Shown: positions 46,973 to 56,639, counted from the stretch's first letter. The stretch is DNA of 64,000 bases from Synechocystis sp. LKSZ1 (GCF_040436315.1 NZ_AP031572.1:1178001-1242000); one strand, 5' to 3'. The notes: generated by a model not told the origin, from the letters alone. Numbers and translations: made by a program.

Positions 46973-47503
46973 CTATTTCTTGGGCGAGAGGAACATCATC
47001 ATATTGCGGCCTTCTCGCTTAGGGGCCTGTTGAATTTCTGCCTCATTCTGGAGGTCGTTGGCCATGCGCTGGAGCAATTCCTCCGCTAGATGGGCATGCT
47101 GAATTTCGCGGCCGCGGAAGGTGATGGTGGCCTTAACCTTATCCCCTGCCTTGAGAAAGCGTTGGGCCTGGTTGACCCGGACTTGATAGTCATGTTCGTC
47201 AATTTTGTAGCGCATTTTGACTTCTTTGACATCCGCCGTGTGCTGTTTCTTCTTGGCTTCCCGGGCCTTTTTTTCTTGTTCAAACTTATACTTGCCGTAG
47301 TCCATGATCCGGCAAACAGGAGGACTGGCGGTTTCACTGACCAATACCAAATCCAGTTCCTGCTCCTCGGCCACCTTGAGGGCCTCTTCGGGGGTCAGGA
47401 TACCAAGCTGGGAGCCATCATTATCAATGACTCGTATTTCGGGAAAGCGAATTCTTTCGTTAATTTTGGGTAAATCGCGTTGAGGTCGTCTTTTATCGAT
47501 CAC
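46973..47503 (-). CDS. infC: Translation initiation factor IF-3
   Basis: This 176-residue factor has the N-terminal domain ([40 protein letters not shown]), the [19 protein letters not shown] linker and the C-terminal domain ([31 protein letters not shown]). IF-3 keeps the 30S subunit free and checks the initiator tRNA. The start is GTG at 47503, with no clear Shine-Dalgarno signal. Unusual infC start codons are known elsewhere and allow autoregulation. rpmI and rplT do not follow; an ankyrin gene lies downstream. Confidence 0.97.
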   Translation of the reverse strand: MIDKRRPQRDLPKINERIRFPEIRVIDNDGSQLGILTPEEALKVAEEQELDLVLVSETASPPVCRIMDYGKYKFEQEKKAREAKKKQHTADVKEVKMRYKIDEHDYQVRVNQAQRFLKAGDKVKATITFRGREIQHAHLAEELLQRMANDLQNEAEIQQAPKREGRNMMMFLSPKK

Positions 47504-47635
47504 AGGTGTTATCTTGTATGTTTGAAATCGAAAGGGTAGAGGGTAGGAAAAATACTGGGGTTTCTCAGGCTATTCTACCGAGTCTTGGAAAAGTTCGGTC
47601 TTAATTTCAGTTTACATTCTAACTTCTGATCCATT

Positions 47636-48106
47636 ATGACGAATTTGCTACGCCTTGCTTCTGCTTCTCTGCTCAGTTTCGTTACGGTGGCCTATCCCCT
47701 CATCCCCAGCCAGCCCCTCCAGGCCGAAACCCCACCAGCCGAGACCTTTCGACCCGGCTTTTGGCAACCCGTCGCACGGTTTAACCCTAACCAAGCGGTG
47801 ACGCTCCAGATCATCAATAAATCGGGGGTAGAACTCGACTACGACATCACTACCCTAGAGTCGCCCGCCCCCCATCGCATCGCCATTGGGGCCTCGGAAA
47901 CTGTGCGGGAGTTCGGCAACGCTGCCTACATTATGGTCTATCCCGTCAATGCAGATTTTACGGATAAACCCTTTACCCTAAGTTTTCAGGCCGAGGTGAA
48001 AACAGCAACCAATCAAGTGATTGTCACGGTTACTAAGGCCGAACCGAGCTTTTTGGGGCATCGTACGATTAACCTGCAAAATACAGGGGCCATTTACTTC
48101 TACTAG
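47636..48106 (+). CDS. Secreted hypothetical protein
   Basis: This 156-residue protein has a signal peptide cut near SQPLQA-ET (about residue 30). The rest is beta-rich (AVTLQIINKSGVELDYDITT, YIMVYPVNADFTDKPFTLSF, QVIVTVTKAEPSF), consistent with one Ig-like sandwich. No family name comes to mind. It lies 12 bases upstream of the FAD-dependent oxidoreductase, so the two are probably co-transcribed and may be exported together. Confidence 0.75.
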   Translation: MTNLLRLASASLLSFVTVAYPLIPSQPLQAETPPAETFRPGFWQPVARFNPNQAVTLQIINKSGVELDYDITTLESPAPHRIAIGASETVREFGNAAYIMVYPVNADFTDKPFTLSFQAEVKTATNQVIVTVTKAEPSFLGHRTINLQNTGAIYFY

Positions 48107-48118
48107 ACCGATTGACCC

Positions 48119-50152
48119 ATGCTTGCTCTCCGTCTCCAGGGCCTGAAGCTCTCGATCCTGGCCCTTAGCGCTGTGTTTTGGCCAACCTGGCCCAGTATTG
48201 CTTCCAGCAGTTTCTCCCGGCCAGCGGAACAGGTCGTGGACTGTGACATCCTGATCGTCGGTGCAGGCCTATCGGGAGTGGCCGCCGCCTACGAGGGCCT
48301 GTTGGCCGGTAAAACGGTGTGTCTGACGGAAATTACCGATTGGGTCGGGGGCCAGATTTCAGCCCAAGGAACGTCGGCCCTGGATGAACAACCAACCCAG
48401 GCCCAAAAGTTGTTTTATTCTCGCGGCTATCTCGATTTCCGTCGTCGCATCCAGGAAATTTACAATGCTCGACATCCCGGCGATTGTTGGGTGAGTCAAT
48501 CCTGCTTTTTACCTCAGGATGGCCACCACGTCCTCTGGGAAGAACTGCAACAGGCGGCGAAAGACGGCAAGGGCCAACTGCAATGGTTCCCCAACACCGT
48601 CATCAAATCCTTGAATCTACAACCCCAAGGGTCTGGCCAGCAAATTGCTTCGGCCATTGCCATTCAGCACCGTCCCGCAAAACAGGCCCCGCCCCTCAAC
48701 ACCCTGCCCCTCTCCCAGACCATTGAGGACAGTTACCGCACCGAAAATTCGGCCCTGTTCGATAAAACCATTATTCAGTTCCAGCCCAAGGCCCCTCAGA
48801 CAAAGCCGGCCCCCTGGTACGTTATTGAAGCCACGGAAACCGGAGAAATCATTGCCCTAGCGGATGTGCCCTATCGCCTGGGAATTGACCCCCGTTCCTA
48901 CCTGGAACCCTCGGCCTCTAGCACTACGCCAGACCCCTACTGCACCCAAGGCTTTACCTATACCTTTGCCATGGAGCAGACGGCGGAACCCCAACCCCAG
49001 ACCATGCCGCCCTTCTATCCCCAGTACGAACCCTACTACAGCTATGAAGCAGCCCGCTTTGCCAATCCCGATCTACTGTTTACCTACCGTCAGATCTGGA
49101 GTCCCCAACGGGGTGAACGACAACAATTTAAGGGCCTTGGCTACTATCAGCCCCTACCGGGGAATATTTCTATGCAAAATTGGACCTGGGGTAATGACTA
49201 CCGACCGGGGACGGCCCAGGACAACTTCATCTACACCCGAGACCAATTGCTCAAGAGCGGTCAACTCGCCCCCGGCGGCTGGCTAGGAGGCCTACGAACC
49301 GATGCTCTCCGCAAAGGGGAAGAACACGCCCTGGCCTACTACTATTGGTTTGTGGCGGGCACGACGGATTCCCAACTGGGGCCGGGGGTCAAAAAACCGG
49401 CTCCTAACCATCGTTTTCTGCAAGGCCTGGAGTCTCCCATGGGAACGGCCCATGGCCTGTCAAAGTATCCCTACATCCGCGAATCCCGCCGTATTATCGG
49501 CCGGCCCTCGTTTTACTATCCCCAGGGCTTTACCATCAACGAAATTGATATTTCCCGCCGCGACTACGGGGAAGACTACTACCGTCAAACCCTTTCCCCC
49601 AGCGATTACCGGCAACTCCAGGCGGCCTTGGCTGGTTTAGAGGGCTTTAAAGTCCTAGAGGGCAGTCTGGCCCCAGAGGCCGTCCAACGCCGCAAACGCT
49701 CCACCCTTTACCCGGATTCCGTGGGTATTGGTTTCTATGCCATCGACTTCCATCCCTGCATGACAGAATCTCCCCCAGAAAAACCCGGCAATAAAGAACG
49801 GGAAGGTGAGCGCCAGGGCGGTAGTCGTTCCTATCCCTTCCAAATCCCCCTACGGGCCCTGATTCCCCAGCAAATTGATAATCTTCTGGTTACGGGAAAA
49901 AGTATTGCGGTCAGTCATATTGCTGCTGCCGCCTATCGGGTGCATTCCTTTGAATGGTCAGCCGGAGCCGCCGCTGGTACCGTTGCCGTATTTGCCCTCG
50001 ACCAGCAAATTTTGCCCTACCAATTAGTGCAGGAACCTCTGATGGGCCAGGCCAAGTTGCCGGCCCTCCGTCGTTTGCTAGAGGAAAATGGCAACCCCAC
50101 GGCCTTTCCCGATACTTCGATCTTTAACAACACCTGGGACCAGTGGCGCTAG
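48119..50152 (+). CDS. Exported FAD-dependent oxidoreductase
   Basis: This 677-residue protein has a hydrophobic signal-like N-terminus (LSILALSAVFWPTWPSIAS). The FAD dinucleotide-binding motif ILIVGAGLSGVAAAYEG follows at about residue 43, with GGQISAQGTSALDE close by. The C-terminal flavin part ends with NLLVTGKSIAVSHIAAAAYR, VHSFEWSAGAAAGTVAVFAL. The FAD-dependent family is widespread in cyanobacteria; its substrate is unknown. No twin-arginine motif is evident. It overlaps the convergent methyltransferase by 4 bases. Confidence 0.85.
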   Translation: MLALRLQGLKLSILALSAVFWPTWPSIASSSFSRPAEQVVDCDILIVGAGLSGVAAAYEGLLAGKTVCLTEITDWVGGQISAQGTSALDEQPTQAQKLFYSRGYLDFRRRIQEIYNARHPGDCWVSQSCFLPQDGHHVLWEELQQAAKDGKGQLQWFPNTVIKSLNLQPQGSGQQIASAIAIQHRPAKQAPPLNTLPLSQTIEDSYRTENSALFDKTIIQFQPKAPQTKPAPWYVIEATETGEIIALADVPYRLGIDPRSYLEPSASSTTPDPYCTQGFTYTFAMEQTAEPQPQTMPPFYPQYEPYYSYEAARFANPDLLFTYRQIWSPQRGERQQFKGLGYYQPLPGNISMQNWTWGNDYRPGTAQDNFIYTRDQLLKSGQLAPGGWLGGLRTDALRKGEEHALAYYYWFVAGTTDSQLGPGVKKPAPNHRFLQGLESPMGTAHGLSKYPYIRESRRIIGRPSFYYPQGFTINEIDISRRDYGEDYYRQTLSPSDYRQLQAALAGLEGFKVLEGSLAPEAVQRRKRSTLYPDSVGIGFYAIDFHPCMTESPPEKPGNKEREGERQGGSRSYPFQIPLRALIPQQIDNLLVTGKSIAVSHIAAAAYRVHSFEWSAGAAAGTVAVFALDQQILPYQLVQEPLMGQAKLPALRRLLEENGNPTAFPDTSIFNNTWDQWR

Positions 50153-51345
50153 GCTGGCGGGGCTAGGATCAGCAGTTGGCGTTGCTGGAGCTGGCGGACT
50201 TCCTCCAGGGCCATCGGCACCTGTTGGAGGTATTGGGCTACCGTCAGGCCGGGCTGATCGTCACAGGCCTGGAGCAGGGCAAATTCCCCTTCGCTCAATT
50301 CCAGGGGTTGGTAATCATAGTTAAATAAGCTCCGGCTTGGCCAACCCGTCATACAGGGGTGACGTTCGGGAATGGCAGATAGCAGTAAAGCATCATCCGA
50401 CCAATCCCAGCGTTCTAGGGGCGGCTTGACCAAGAAAAACTCGTAGTGGGTAATTTCGGGATCCAGCAATTCAATCAGGCGATAGCGTTCCCGCTCGCTC
50501 AGGCCGGCCGCTCGGGCCATGAGATCTGGAGATTGGCCAAGCAGTCGTTCTAGTTGCCAGTAGAGGGGATTGGAGAAGCCGACAAATTCCAGGCCCGAAG
50601 CCGCGATTAGTTCAAACAAGGTATCAATGTTGTAGTCCACCTCCTGGGGATGGACATACATATCGGCAAAGGACTCGTCCCGATGGTTTTCCAAAGACCA
50701 ACGCTCCTGCTCTCGTTTCCGCAAACGGTTGTGTTCCGGCAGGCTGGCAAAAATACTGCGGCCCACCGCTACTCCATCGCGGTAATCTCCCCGCTTTTCT
50801 CCCTGGAGCAAGGCAATGGCCTGTTGCATTAGTTGGATTTCCCAGCGCCCCAGTTCGGCATAGACAAAAATATGGAACAGGCCTCCGGGGGCCAATTTAT
50901 CCGCCAGGGCCTGAATTCCTTTGTGAGGGTCGGGGAGATGGTGCAGAACGCCCACGGAATTGATGTAGTCAAACTGGCCGGGTAACTCCGCCGCCCGTTC
51001 TAAATTTAAGTGCTGAAAGTTGACCCGCTGACGCAGAACCCCCGACTGTTGGCAACGGGTTTGGGCCACCGCCAGGGCCTTTTCGCTAATATCAATGGCG
51101 GTAATCTCTGCCTCAGGGTTGAGGTGAATCAAGTATTCCGTCCCCACGCCGGTACCACAGCCCGCATCCAAAATACGAACATCCTGGCGAGCCGGTTTGC
51201 GCCCTGTACAAAAACTATAGGCTGCCGTCCACTGCCAGCGCCAGTTGTAGCCCGGTGGTGGTTCATCCAGGAGCGGTTCTGGCGGGAAGGGATAGGTATT
51301 ATAAAGACTACGCACCGCACTGTGTTGGGGAGTATCGGGAATCAT
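50149..51345 (-). CDS. SAM-dependent class I methyltransferase
   Basis: Started at ATG 51345, the protein has 398 residues (the frame opens at 51450, but the upstream part looks non-coding). A short N-terminal segment (YNTYPFPPEPLLDEPPPGYN) precedes a class I methyltransferase domain: motif I VRILDAGCGTGVGTEYL, motif II ITAIDISEKAL, and FDYINSVGVLHHLPDPHKGI. The C-terminal 190 residues include a helical region ending in repeats like a small winged domain (GEFALLQACDDQPGLTVAQY). The substrate is unknown. Confidence 0.87.
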   Translation of the reverse strand: MIPDTPQHSAVRSLYNTYPFPPEPLLDEPPPGYNWRWQWTAAYSFCTGRKPARQDVRILDAGCGTGVGTEYLIHLNPEAEITAIDISEKALAVAQTRCQQSGVLRQRVNFQHLNLERAAELPGQFDYINSVGVLHHLPDPHKGIQALADKLAPGGLFHIFVYAELGRWEIQLMQQAIALLQGEKRGDYRDGVAVGRSIFASLPEHNRLRKREQERWSLENHRDESFADMYVHPQEVDYNIDTLFELIAASGLEFVGFSNPLYWQLERLLGQSPDLMARAAGLSERERYRLIELLDPEITHYEFFLVKPPLERWDWSDDALLLSAIPERHPCMTGWPSRSLFNYDYQPLELSEGEFALLQACDDQPGLTVAQYLQQVPMALEEVRQLQQRQLLILAPPA

Positions 51346-51476
51346 GGTTCTGGCAAAGAAAACAATAGAAATAGAGAACCCGGCCGGCCCAGGCCCTAGG
51401 AAATTCAGTATCCCACATTGCTGGATGGCCCAGGAATCGTGATCAGCCAAGACCCAAGCCCCAGGAGAAATGAACG

Positions 51477-51758
51477 ATGCAGACCCCCATCGACCGACCC
51501 TCTAAGCTTGAACCGGATCTACTCCATCAAGCCCCGCCAACGAAGATTCCATTTCAGGCCTTATCTCAGACGCCTGGCCCCTCCTCTATTCCCACTACTC
51601 AGTGGCCGGAAACGGTCTTGTCCTACGAAGGTAGCCAGGATTTTCCGGCGTTCGAGTCATATCGTACCGAACTGCTTCTGCCCAGTGAACCAGAAATAAG
51701 AAATACTTTAATTTGTTATTTTGATGTCTATGCCGTTAGCAATGGTTCATTCAGCTAA
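51477..51758 (+). pseudogene. Probable 5' fragment of a gene cut by the AT-rich island
   Basis: ATG 51477 has AGGAG 9 bases upstream. The first 70 or so residues are proline-rich and of native composition (PTTQWPETVLSYEGSQDFPA). After about 51690 codon use turns AT-rich and the peptide becomes EIRNTLICYFDVYAVSNGSF before the stop. This looks like a native 5' end joined to foreign DNA. I do not recognise the intact protein. It could instead be a genuine 93-residue gene. Confidence 0.5.
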
Positions 51759-51910
51759 ATATTTTCTATAATAATATATTGAAAGTTTTTGATCATTGTC
51801 GCTCTGAAGCATAACGTACCACAATTTTCTGCATATCATGTAGCTAGGCTACTTCATAGTTTAATTGCCGAACTCATTCTAACTTTTATGATTAGCGTAT
51901 ATTAATTTCT

Positions 51911-53269
51911 ATGGACGAAAAAATTCAACACGAGCTCAAACAAGCAATTCTTAAATCTTTACCAATTCTTAATACGCTACTAACTGATGATAATTTCGTA
52001 GAGCCTTATCTAGTTTGGCGTAAAGAAGCTAGTAGCTCTTGGCGTGGAGAGTATCATAAAAAACCTGCGCTCCATATGATATTCTCTGCTGCGGATAATC
52101 AATTAAAAAAGAATGGGGCATGCTTTACAGAGCAATTCTTTGAGAGGCATTCCGAATATAAAGGAAAAGTATGTGTTAGTGGATTTGGCTTGTTCCTTCA
52201 ACCCAATAATATTTTTCAAAAAATAATTGTTCGTTTTTGGGAGCGATATGAGACGTTTACGAGTGATGTTGCTGCAGTAGATGCCATTGTTGATGAAGTT
52301 GTGAATTTCGTGAATCAGCCTACCATAAAGTATTGCTTTCAGGCTCAGCTTCTTAATTTTGAAATGGCCGAGTCAGTCCTTATACTTCCAGAGAATTTAA
52401 GCATTCGAAGACTTAATGAACAAGAGGTATCAGCATTTCATGGTGGATCATTAACAATGCATAGAATTGATTCATCGCAGACTTTTGGAATTCATGAATT
52501 CGTTATTGAAGGAGAAGGAGAAACATCCAAGATTTTTGTCGATTCTCTAGATGATGATTCTCTAGTTGATAGAATAATCTCTTTCAATCAATTAGATCAA
52601 TCAAAAAAATTACTTAACAAAGCTATTTTATGTCTTCGAACTTTTAAAGAGGGCCCCATCGGTTACAACCAAATCCACTTTAAACCGTTGAGCTTCTTCC
52701 CCTGTCCATTTGGGACATATGGCGGCACTGATTTATATATACCATTTGGTAGATACGAGCTATTAACTAATGAGATAACTGCTCTACATAAGCATGCACA
52801 GCTTATATTTAAAGCCTCAGAGTCTGCAATGGAAATGGCCTGTAGCCGATTAGCAGATGCGGAGATAAGAACCCGGCCTCAAGATCGAATAGTTGATGCA
52901 GTGATCGGTATGGAAGCTCTTCTTCTGGCAGGATTGGGAAAAGAGGATCGAAGAGGCGAATTGAAGTATCGTTTTTCATTACACTTTTCAACTCTATTCC
53001 ATTCTCCACAGGAGCGTTATAACGCCTTCCGCAGAGCTAAGGATTTATACGATCTTCGAAGTGCTATCGCGCATGGCAGTAGTTTTACAAAAGATGAATA
53101 TCGTGTCGGAGAAGAGAAGCTGAGCCTTCTAGATGCTTCCAAGCGAGCAACAGAAGCCCTCCGCACAATCATTCAACATTTTCTTCCTGAAGCTGAATCT
53201 GCTCAATATAAGCAGCCTGAATTTTGGAATCAAGCCTATTTTCAACTTCCTAATAATGCTGCCCAGTGA
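51911..53269 (+). CDS. Apea-like HEPN domain protein, candidate defence RNase
   Basis: This 452-residue protein has AT-rich codon use unlike its neighbours. The N-terminal 260 residues match no family I know. The C-terminal region has the HEPN fold of the Apea-like group: RPQDRIVDAVIGMEALLLAG, LKYRFSLHFSTLF, ERYNAFRRAKDLYDLRSAIAHGSSF. Arg383 and His388 form the R-x4-H ribonuclease motif, which is intact. ApeA-type proteins are known abortive-infection anti-phage factors. A TATAAT-like box lies near 51768 upstream. No antitoxin or transposase is adjacent. Defence is an inference from family and setting. Confidence 0.8.
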   Translation: MDEKIQHELKQAILKSLPILNTLLTDDNFVEPYLVWRKEASSSWRGEYHKKPALHMIFSAADNQLKKNGACFTEQFFERHSEYKGKVCVSGFGLFLQPNNIFQKIIVRFWERYETFTSDVAAVDAIVDEVVNFVNQPTIKYCFQAQLLNFEMAESVLILPENLSIRRLNEQEVSAFHGGSLTMHRIDSSQTFGIHEFVIEGEGETSKIFVDSLDDDSLVDRIISFNQLDQSKKLLNKAILCLRTFKEGPIGYNQIHFKPLSFFPCPFGTYGGTDLYIPFGRYELLTNEITALHKHAQLIFKASESAMEMACSRLADAEIRTRPQDRIVDAVIGMEALLLAGLGKEDRRGELKYRFSLHFSTLFHSPQERYNAFRRAKDLYDLRSAIAHGSSFTKDEYRVGEEKLSLLDASKRATEALRTIIQHFLPEAESAQYKQPEFWNQAYFQLPNNAAQ

Positions 53270-53319
53270 CTAAAGAAAAATGCCTGACAAGCCCATTGAT
53301 TATTGGTTCCGATTCAGGG

Positions 53320-53439
53320 TTATCTATCACCACGCCCTAATTGACTGACAGCAGTAATAATCGATGCAGCCCTCCATCCAGTAAGCCGCAAGCCGTTGGG
53401 ATACTTGTCGATGTCCTTAGGACGTTGCTTAGTTAGGGA
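53320..53439 (-). pseudogene. 39-codon protein fragment
   Basis: A minus-strand frame bounded by TAG (53440-53442) and a TAA stop encodes SLTKQRPKDIDKYPNGLRLT followed by GWRAASIITAVSQLGRGDR. The amino-acid pattern is protein-like but there is no start codon. It looks like the C-terminal remnant of a gene disrupted beside the HEPN gene. The family is not recognised. The overlapping plus-strand 22-codon ORF (53280-53348) is probably chance. Confidence 0.4.
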
Positions 53440-53491
53440 CTAAAACCCTTGGATCAATTAAGTTTATTGCTCTTTTGTCATCCCTAGAAAT

Positions 53492-54217
53492 TTAGTAAGT
53501 AATTTGCAATGTTACTGAGGCCCGTACATTTTGTTCACCAGCAATAACAGGAGTGGGCGCAGGGGCCATGGCTCCGCGTACCATCAGACTATCCGCCTGA
53601 TACATTTTGGGAATGGGGGGGTTAGCGCCATTAACTTGGATCGCAACAATTTCCTTGGGTGTTAGGTTAAGGGATTGCAGAACGGCCTTGGCCTGTTCCT
53701 GGGCATCCTGGGTTGCTTTTTGTAGTGCTAAACGCTGGGCCTTGTTAATGGCATCGTCGGTGGCGGTAAAGCTCACGCCATTAATCCGTGTGGCCCCTGT
53801 CCTGACGGCTTCATCCAAAATACTGCCCAGGCGGTCGGGAGGAACTTGAAAACTCAGGGTATTGGTGCCCGTGTAGCCTTTGAGTTGGCGCTGGTTATTG
53901 TTGTAGTCGTAGTTGGGTTGGAGTTGAATCCCAGTGGTTTGGAGCTTATCAACCCCGCGACTGCGGAGAAAATCCACTACCGCATTACTACTTTTGGCAA
54001 CCTCGGTTTGGACAGTGCCAGCGGCCGGGGCCGTGATTTCAATACTGAGTTCGACTTGGGCCAGGGTTGTGGCGATGGTTTCGGCGCCTTCCCCCGTGAC
54101 GGTTAAAGTTCGCAAGAGGGTTTGTTGGGCCAGGGCAGGGGTTAGGGACATCACAGTACTTAAGCCGAAGGCGGAGATAGCGACGAGGAACGGACGAAAT
54201 ACCGGGGTCAAGGTCAT
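53492..54217 (-). CDS. Secreted SIMPL-domain (DUF541) protein
   Basis: This 241-residue protein has a signal peptide cut after TPALA (about residue 30). It contains the SIMPL pattern: LRTLTVTGEGAETIATTLAQ, VELSIEITAPAAGTVQ, LQTTGIQLQPNYDYNNNQRQ, GYTGTNTLSFQVPPDRLGSI and ATDDAINKAQRLALQKATQD. Relatives include E. coli YggE, linked to oxidative stress, and BP26 of Brucella, which forms channel-like rings. The precise role is unknown. Confidence 0.88.
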   Translation of the reverse strand: MTLTPVFRPFLVAISAFGLSTVMSLTPALAQQTLLRTLTVTGEGAETIATTLAQVELSIEITAPAAGTVQTEVAKSSNAVVDFLRSRGVDKLQTTGIQLQPNYDYNNNQRQLKGYTGTNTLSFQVPPDRLGSILDEAVRTGATRINGVSFTATDDAINKAQRLALQKATQDAQEQAKAVLQSLNLTPKEIVAIQVNGANPPIPKMYQADSLMVRGAMAPAPTPVIAGEQNVRASVTLQITY

Positions 54218-54345
54218 AGTACTTTTTTCAAGAAAGGTGAGCTGGTTTGATACGACTATCCCTCATCCTAGCCTATGGTTTTTGTCCTAATTTCCGACCT
54301 GGGCCTTGAGCAGAGTGAGGATACTAGTTAGATTCGGGGCCGCAC

Positions 54346-55875
54346 TTAAGGGGAATCCAGGTTAGCAAAGGCTTTATCCTGTTGAGTCTGGAGATATTGA
54401 ATTAGGGCCTGGCGAATATCCTGCCCTGTTTGCACCACCTGCACGCCCGGCGTTTGGCGGGTTAAAAAGCCTAACCCTACCTCTTTTCCAGTGAGTAGAT
54501 AGTCCATCAGGGCAACACGATAGGTTTTGCTGGGGACGATGGCCTGGGGGTCAAGGCCTGCCCAATGTAAGTAACCCCCCATACCCTGGTTTTTTTGGCC
54601 CTGCGCTACGATTTTTTGCAGTAGTGCCCCCGAGAGATCCGCCGTGATAATTTTTCCGCCAAAGGGCAATAAACGGATAATGTCATACTGGGTGATAGGG
54701 CCAGGGGGGATTCTGTCATCGAGACGAATCATGCCACCGTTAAACACCACCAATTGAGCGTCAGGGACAGTCTGGGCCATGGCACGGGTAATCAGGCGGG
54801 TTAGATTGGTTGTTTGGGTACGGACACTGGCATCTAGGGCGTCAAGCTCGAGAGGAGATTGGATAACGACGGTCTGGGGGTCAAAGTCTTGGGCTTGGAA
54901 TGCTTGAAAACCAATCGTTTGCCAGTATTGGGCTACTTGGGCAGTTTCGGGATGATCGGCAATGACTGGAGTAATGGGTTGCAGGCGGGAGCGAATTTGG
55001 AGACAGCGAGTAGTGGTATCGTAGGTCAGCTCATGGATATAGACTGTCCGGGCATTGGCGTCAGCTTTCAGGATAGGGGTTTGGTTGCGGGGACAGGTGA
55101 CACTGTACTGGGGTTTCGTTTGGAGATAACTGTAGAAAATATTTTCATGTTCATGCCCCCCCAAAATCAGGTCAATTTCCGGCACAGCCTTGGCCAAGGC
55201 CCTGTCTTCCGCCAAAGATAAATGGGTCACTGCAACCCACACATCGACTTGATCCTTCAGGGCCGCAATCTGACGACGGGCAGTGGTAATGGCAGGAGTG
55301 TAGCGGACATAATCAACAGGATTACTCGCAATGGTTAGCCCCAATATTCCCACTCGTACCGTCCCGCCCTTCGCGCCGGGAATATTTAGAATTTGGTACG
55401 ACAAAATTCCTGGAATGGGTTGACCATCGGGATTCGTCACATTCCCTGCAATCCAACTAAATTGAGATTCCCGTAATCGTTGCTCAAACTCGGCCCGATT
55501 GAGGTCAAATTCATGGTTGCCGATGGCGGCATAATCCAACCCCATGGCATTTAAAACCGCTACCATGTGCCGTCCCGCCAGGCGGTTCCCCTGATAAATT
55601 GCCGTCCCTAGCGCTGATGGACTCAAAAAATCTCCCGCTAAAATGGTGTAAGTCTGGGGATTTTCCGCCTTCAACTGTTGCCGCACAGTTGCCACTCGCG
55701 CTAGGCCCCCCCATTGACCGTTCTCAATTGGGGTTATTTCGTACACATCATTGAGGTGTAGTAGCGTAAAGGGAATGGTTTCGGCCCTGGTTAGCGTTGC
55801 GAAGAGTCCCCAACATAGTATCCCCAGCCCCAAACTCCTAAGCCCAAATCCCTTGTCTCGCATTCTCCAGCCCAT
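54346..55875 (-). CDS. 5'-nucleotidase / UshA-type metallophosphoesterase
   Basis: This 509-residue protein has a signal peptide (LGLGILCWGLFATLTRA). The metallophosphatase domain has LLHLNDVYEI, AGDFLSPS, IGNHEFDLN, VAVTHLSL and LGGHEHEN, which bind two metals. LNDVY replaces the more usual HDxH start of UshA (asparagine instead of the first histidine), as in the bacterial 5'-nucleotidase subgroup. The C-terminal substrate domain includes VVFNGGMIRLDDRIPPGPIT and YDIIRLLPFGGKI. It should cleave nucleotides or related phosphates outside the cytoplasm. Confidence 0.9.
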   Translation of the reverse strand: MGWRMRDKGFGLRSLGLGILCWGLFATLTRAETIPFTLLHLNDVYEITPIENGQWGGLARVATVRQQLKAENPQTYTILAGDFLSPSALGTAIYQGNRLAGRHMVAVLNAMGLDYAAIGNHEFDLNRAEFEQRLRESQFSWIAGNVTNPDGQPIPGILSYQILNIPGAKGGTVRVGILGLTIASNPVDYVRYTPAITTARRQIAALKDQVDVWVAVTHLSLAEDRALAKAVPEIDLILGGHEHENIFYSYLQTKPQYSVTCPRNQTPILKADANARTVYIHELTYDTTTRCLQIRSRLQPITPVIADHPETAQVAQYWQTIGFQAFQAQDFDPQTVVIQSPLELDALDASVRTQTTNLTRLITRAMAQTVPDAQLVVFNGGMIRLDDRIPPGPITQYDIIRLLPFGGKIITADLSGALLQKIVAQGQKNQGMGGYLHWAGLDPQAIVPSKTYRVALMDYLLTGKEVGLGFLTRQTPGVQVVQTGQDIRQALIQYLQTQQDKAFANLDSP

Positions 55876-55970
55876 AGCGGTAGATCACAAATAGTGGTTT
55901 CCCCAATTATGGCCCTTGGACAAAACTTTGCGAAATGACTCATGAGCACCCTACATTTTTGGAGAGTTCG

Positions 55971-56639
55971 ATGAAACTGCATACCGATTACAGCCAACGG
56001 GTTGTGATAGCGACGCATGATTTGCCCTGGCTTGATTCACCCATGTCCGGTGTGCAACGGCGAATGCTCGAACGTGATGGCGAAGAAGTGGCCCGGGCTA
56101 CCTCCATTGTTCGCTATGCGGCCAATAGTCACTTTTCAGCCCATACCCACGGCGGCGGGGAAGAATTTTTTGTCCTTGAGGGGGTTTTTTCCGACGAATA
56201 TGGGGATTATCCAGCCGGTACCTATATCCGCAATCCTGTGGGTTCGACCCATACGCCGTTCAGTCAGGAGGGCTGTACAATTTTGGTCAAACTCTGGCAA
56301 ATGCACCCGGATGATCAACAACGAGTGGCCATTGATACCCCACAAACTGCCTGGGTTCCAGGATTAGTAAAAGGTTTAGAAGTCATGCCCCTCCACAGCT
56401 TTGGAACGGAGCAAGTGGCCCTGGTGAAATGGGCACCGGGCACCCAGTTTTCCCATCATAGCCATTGGGGCGGGGAGGAAATCTTTGTTCTGGAGGGGGT
56501 TTTTGAGGATGAATGGGGAACTTATCCACAGGGTACCTGGCTACGCAATTCCCATGGTAGTCGTCACACGCCGTTTAGTCGCCAAGGCTGCGTAATTTAC
56601 GTTAAAACGGGGCATTTATCTAAGGAGTGTCTTGCTTGA
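55971..56639 (+). CDS. Double-cupin protein, ChrR-like
   Basis: Started at ATG 55971, preceded by TTGGAGAG, the protein has 222 residues; an earlier ATG at 55935 lacks a good ribosome site. Two tandem cupin domains carry metal-type motifs HTHGGGEEFFVLEGVF and HHSHWGGEEIFVLEGVF, so the gene arose by internal duplication. Each half also has HTPFSQEGC / HTPFSRQGC. It resembles the cupin part of ChrR, the anti-sigma factor for singlet oxygen, but no anti-sigma domain or sigma factor is present. It runs straight into an aminotransferase gene with TTGA overlap. Confidence 0.85.
   Translation: MKLHTDYSQRVVIATHDLPWLDSPMSGVQRRMLERDGEEVARATSIVRYAANSHFSAHTHGGGEEFFVLEGVFSDEYGDYPAGTYIRNPVGSTHTPFSQEGCTILVKLWQMHPDDQQRVAIDTPQTAWVPGLVKGLEVMPLHSFGTEQVALVKWAPGTQFSHHSHWGGEEIFVLEGVFEDEWGTYPQGTWLRNSHGSRHTPFSRQGCVIYVKTGHLSKECLA

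Noticed and set aside
53280-53348. 22-codon plus-strand ORF after the HEPN gene
   Set aside because: Very short, no ribosome site, and antisense to the more protein-like fragment at 53320-53439.
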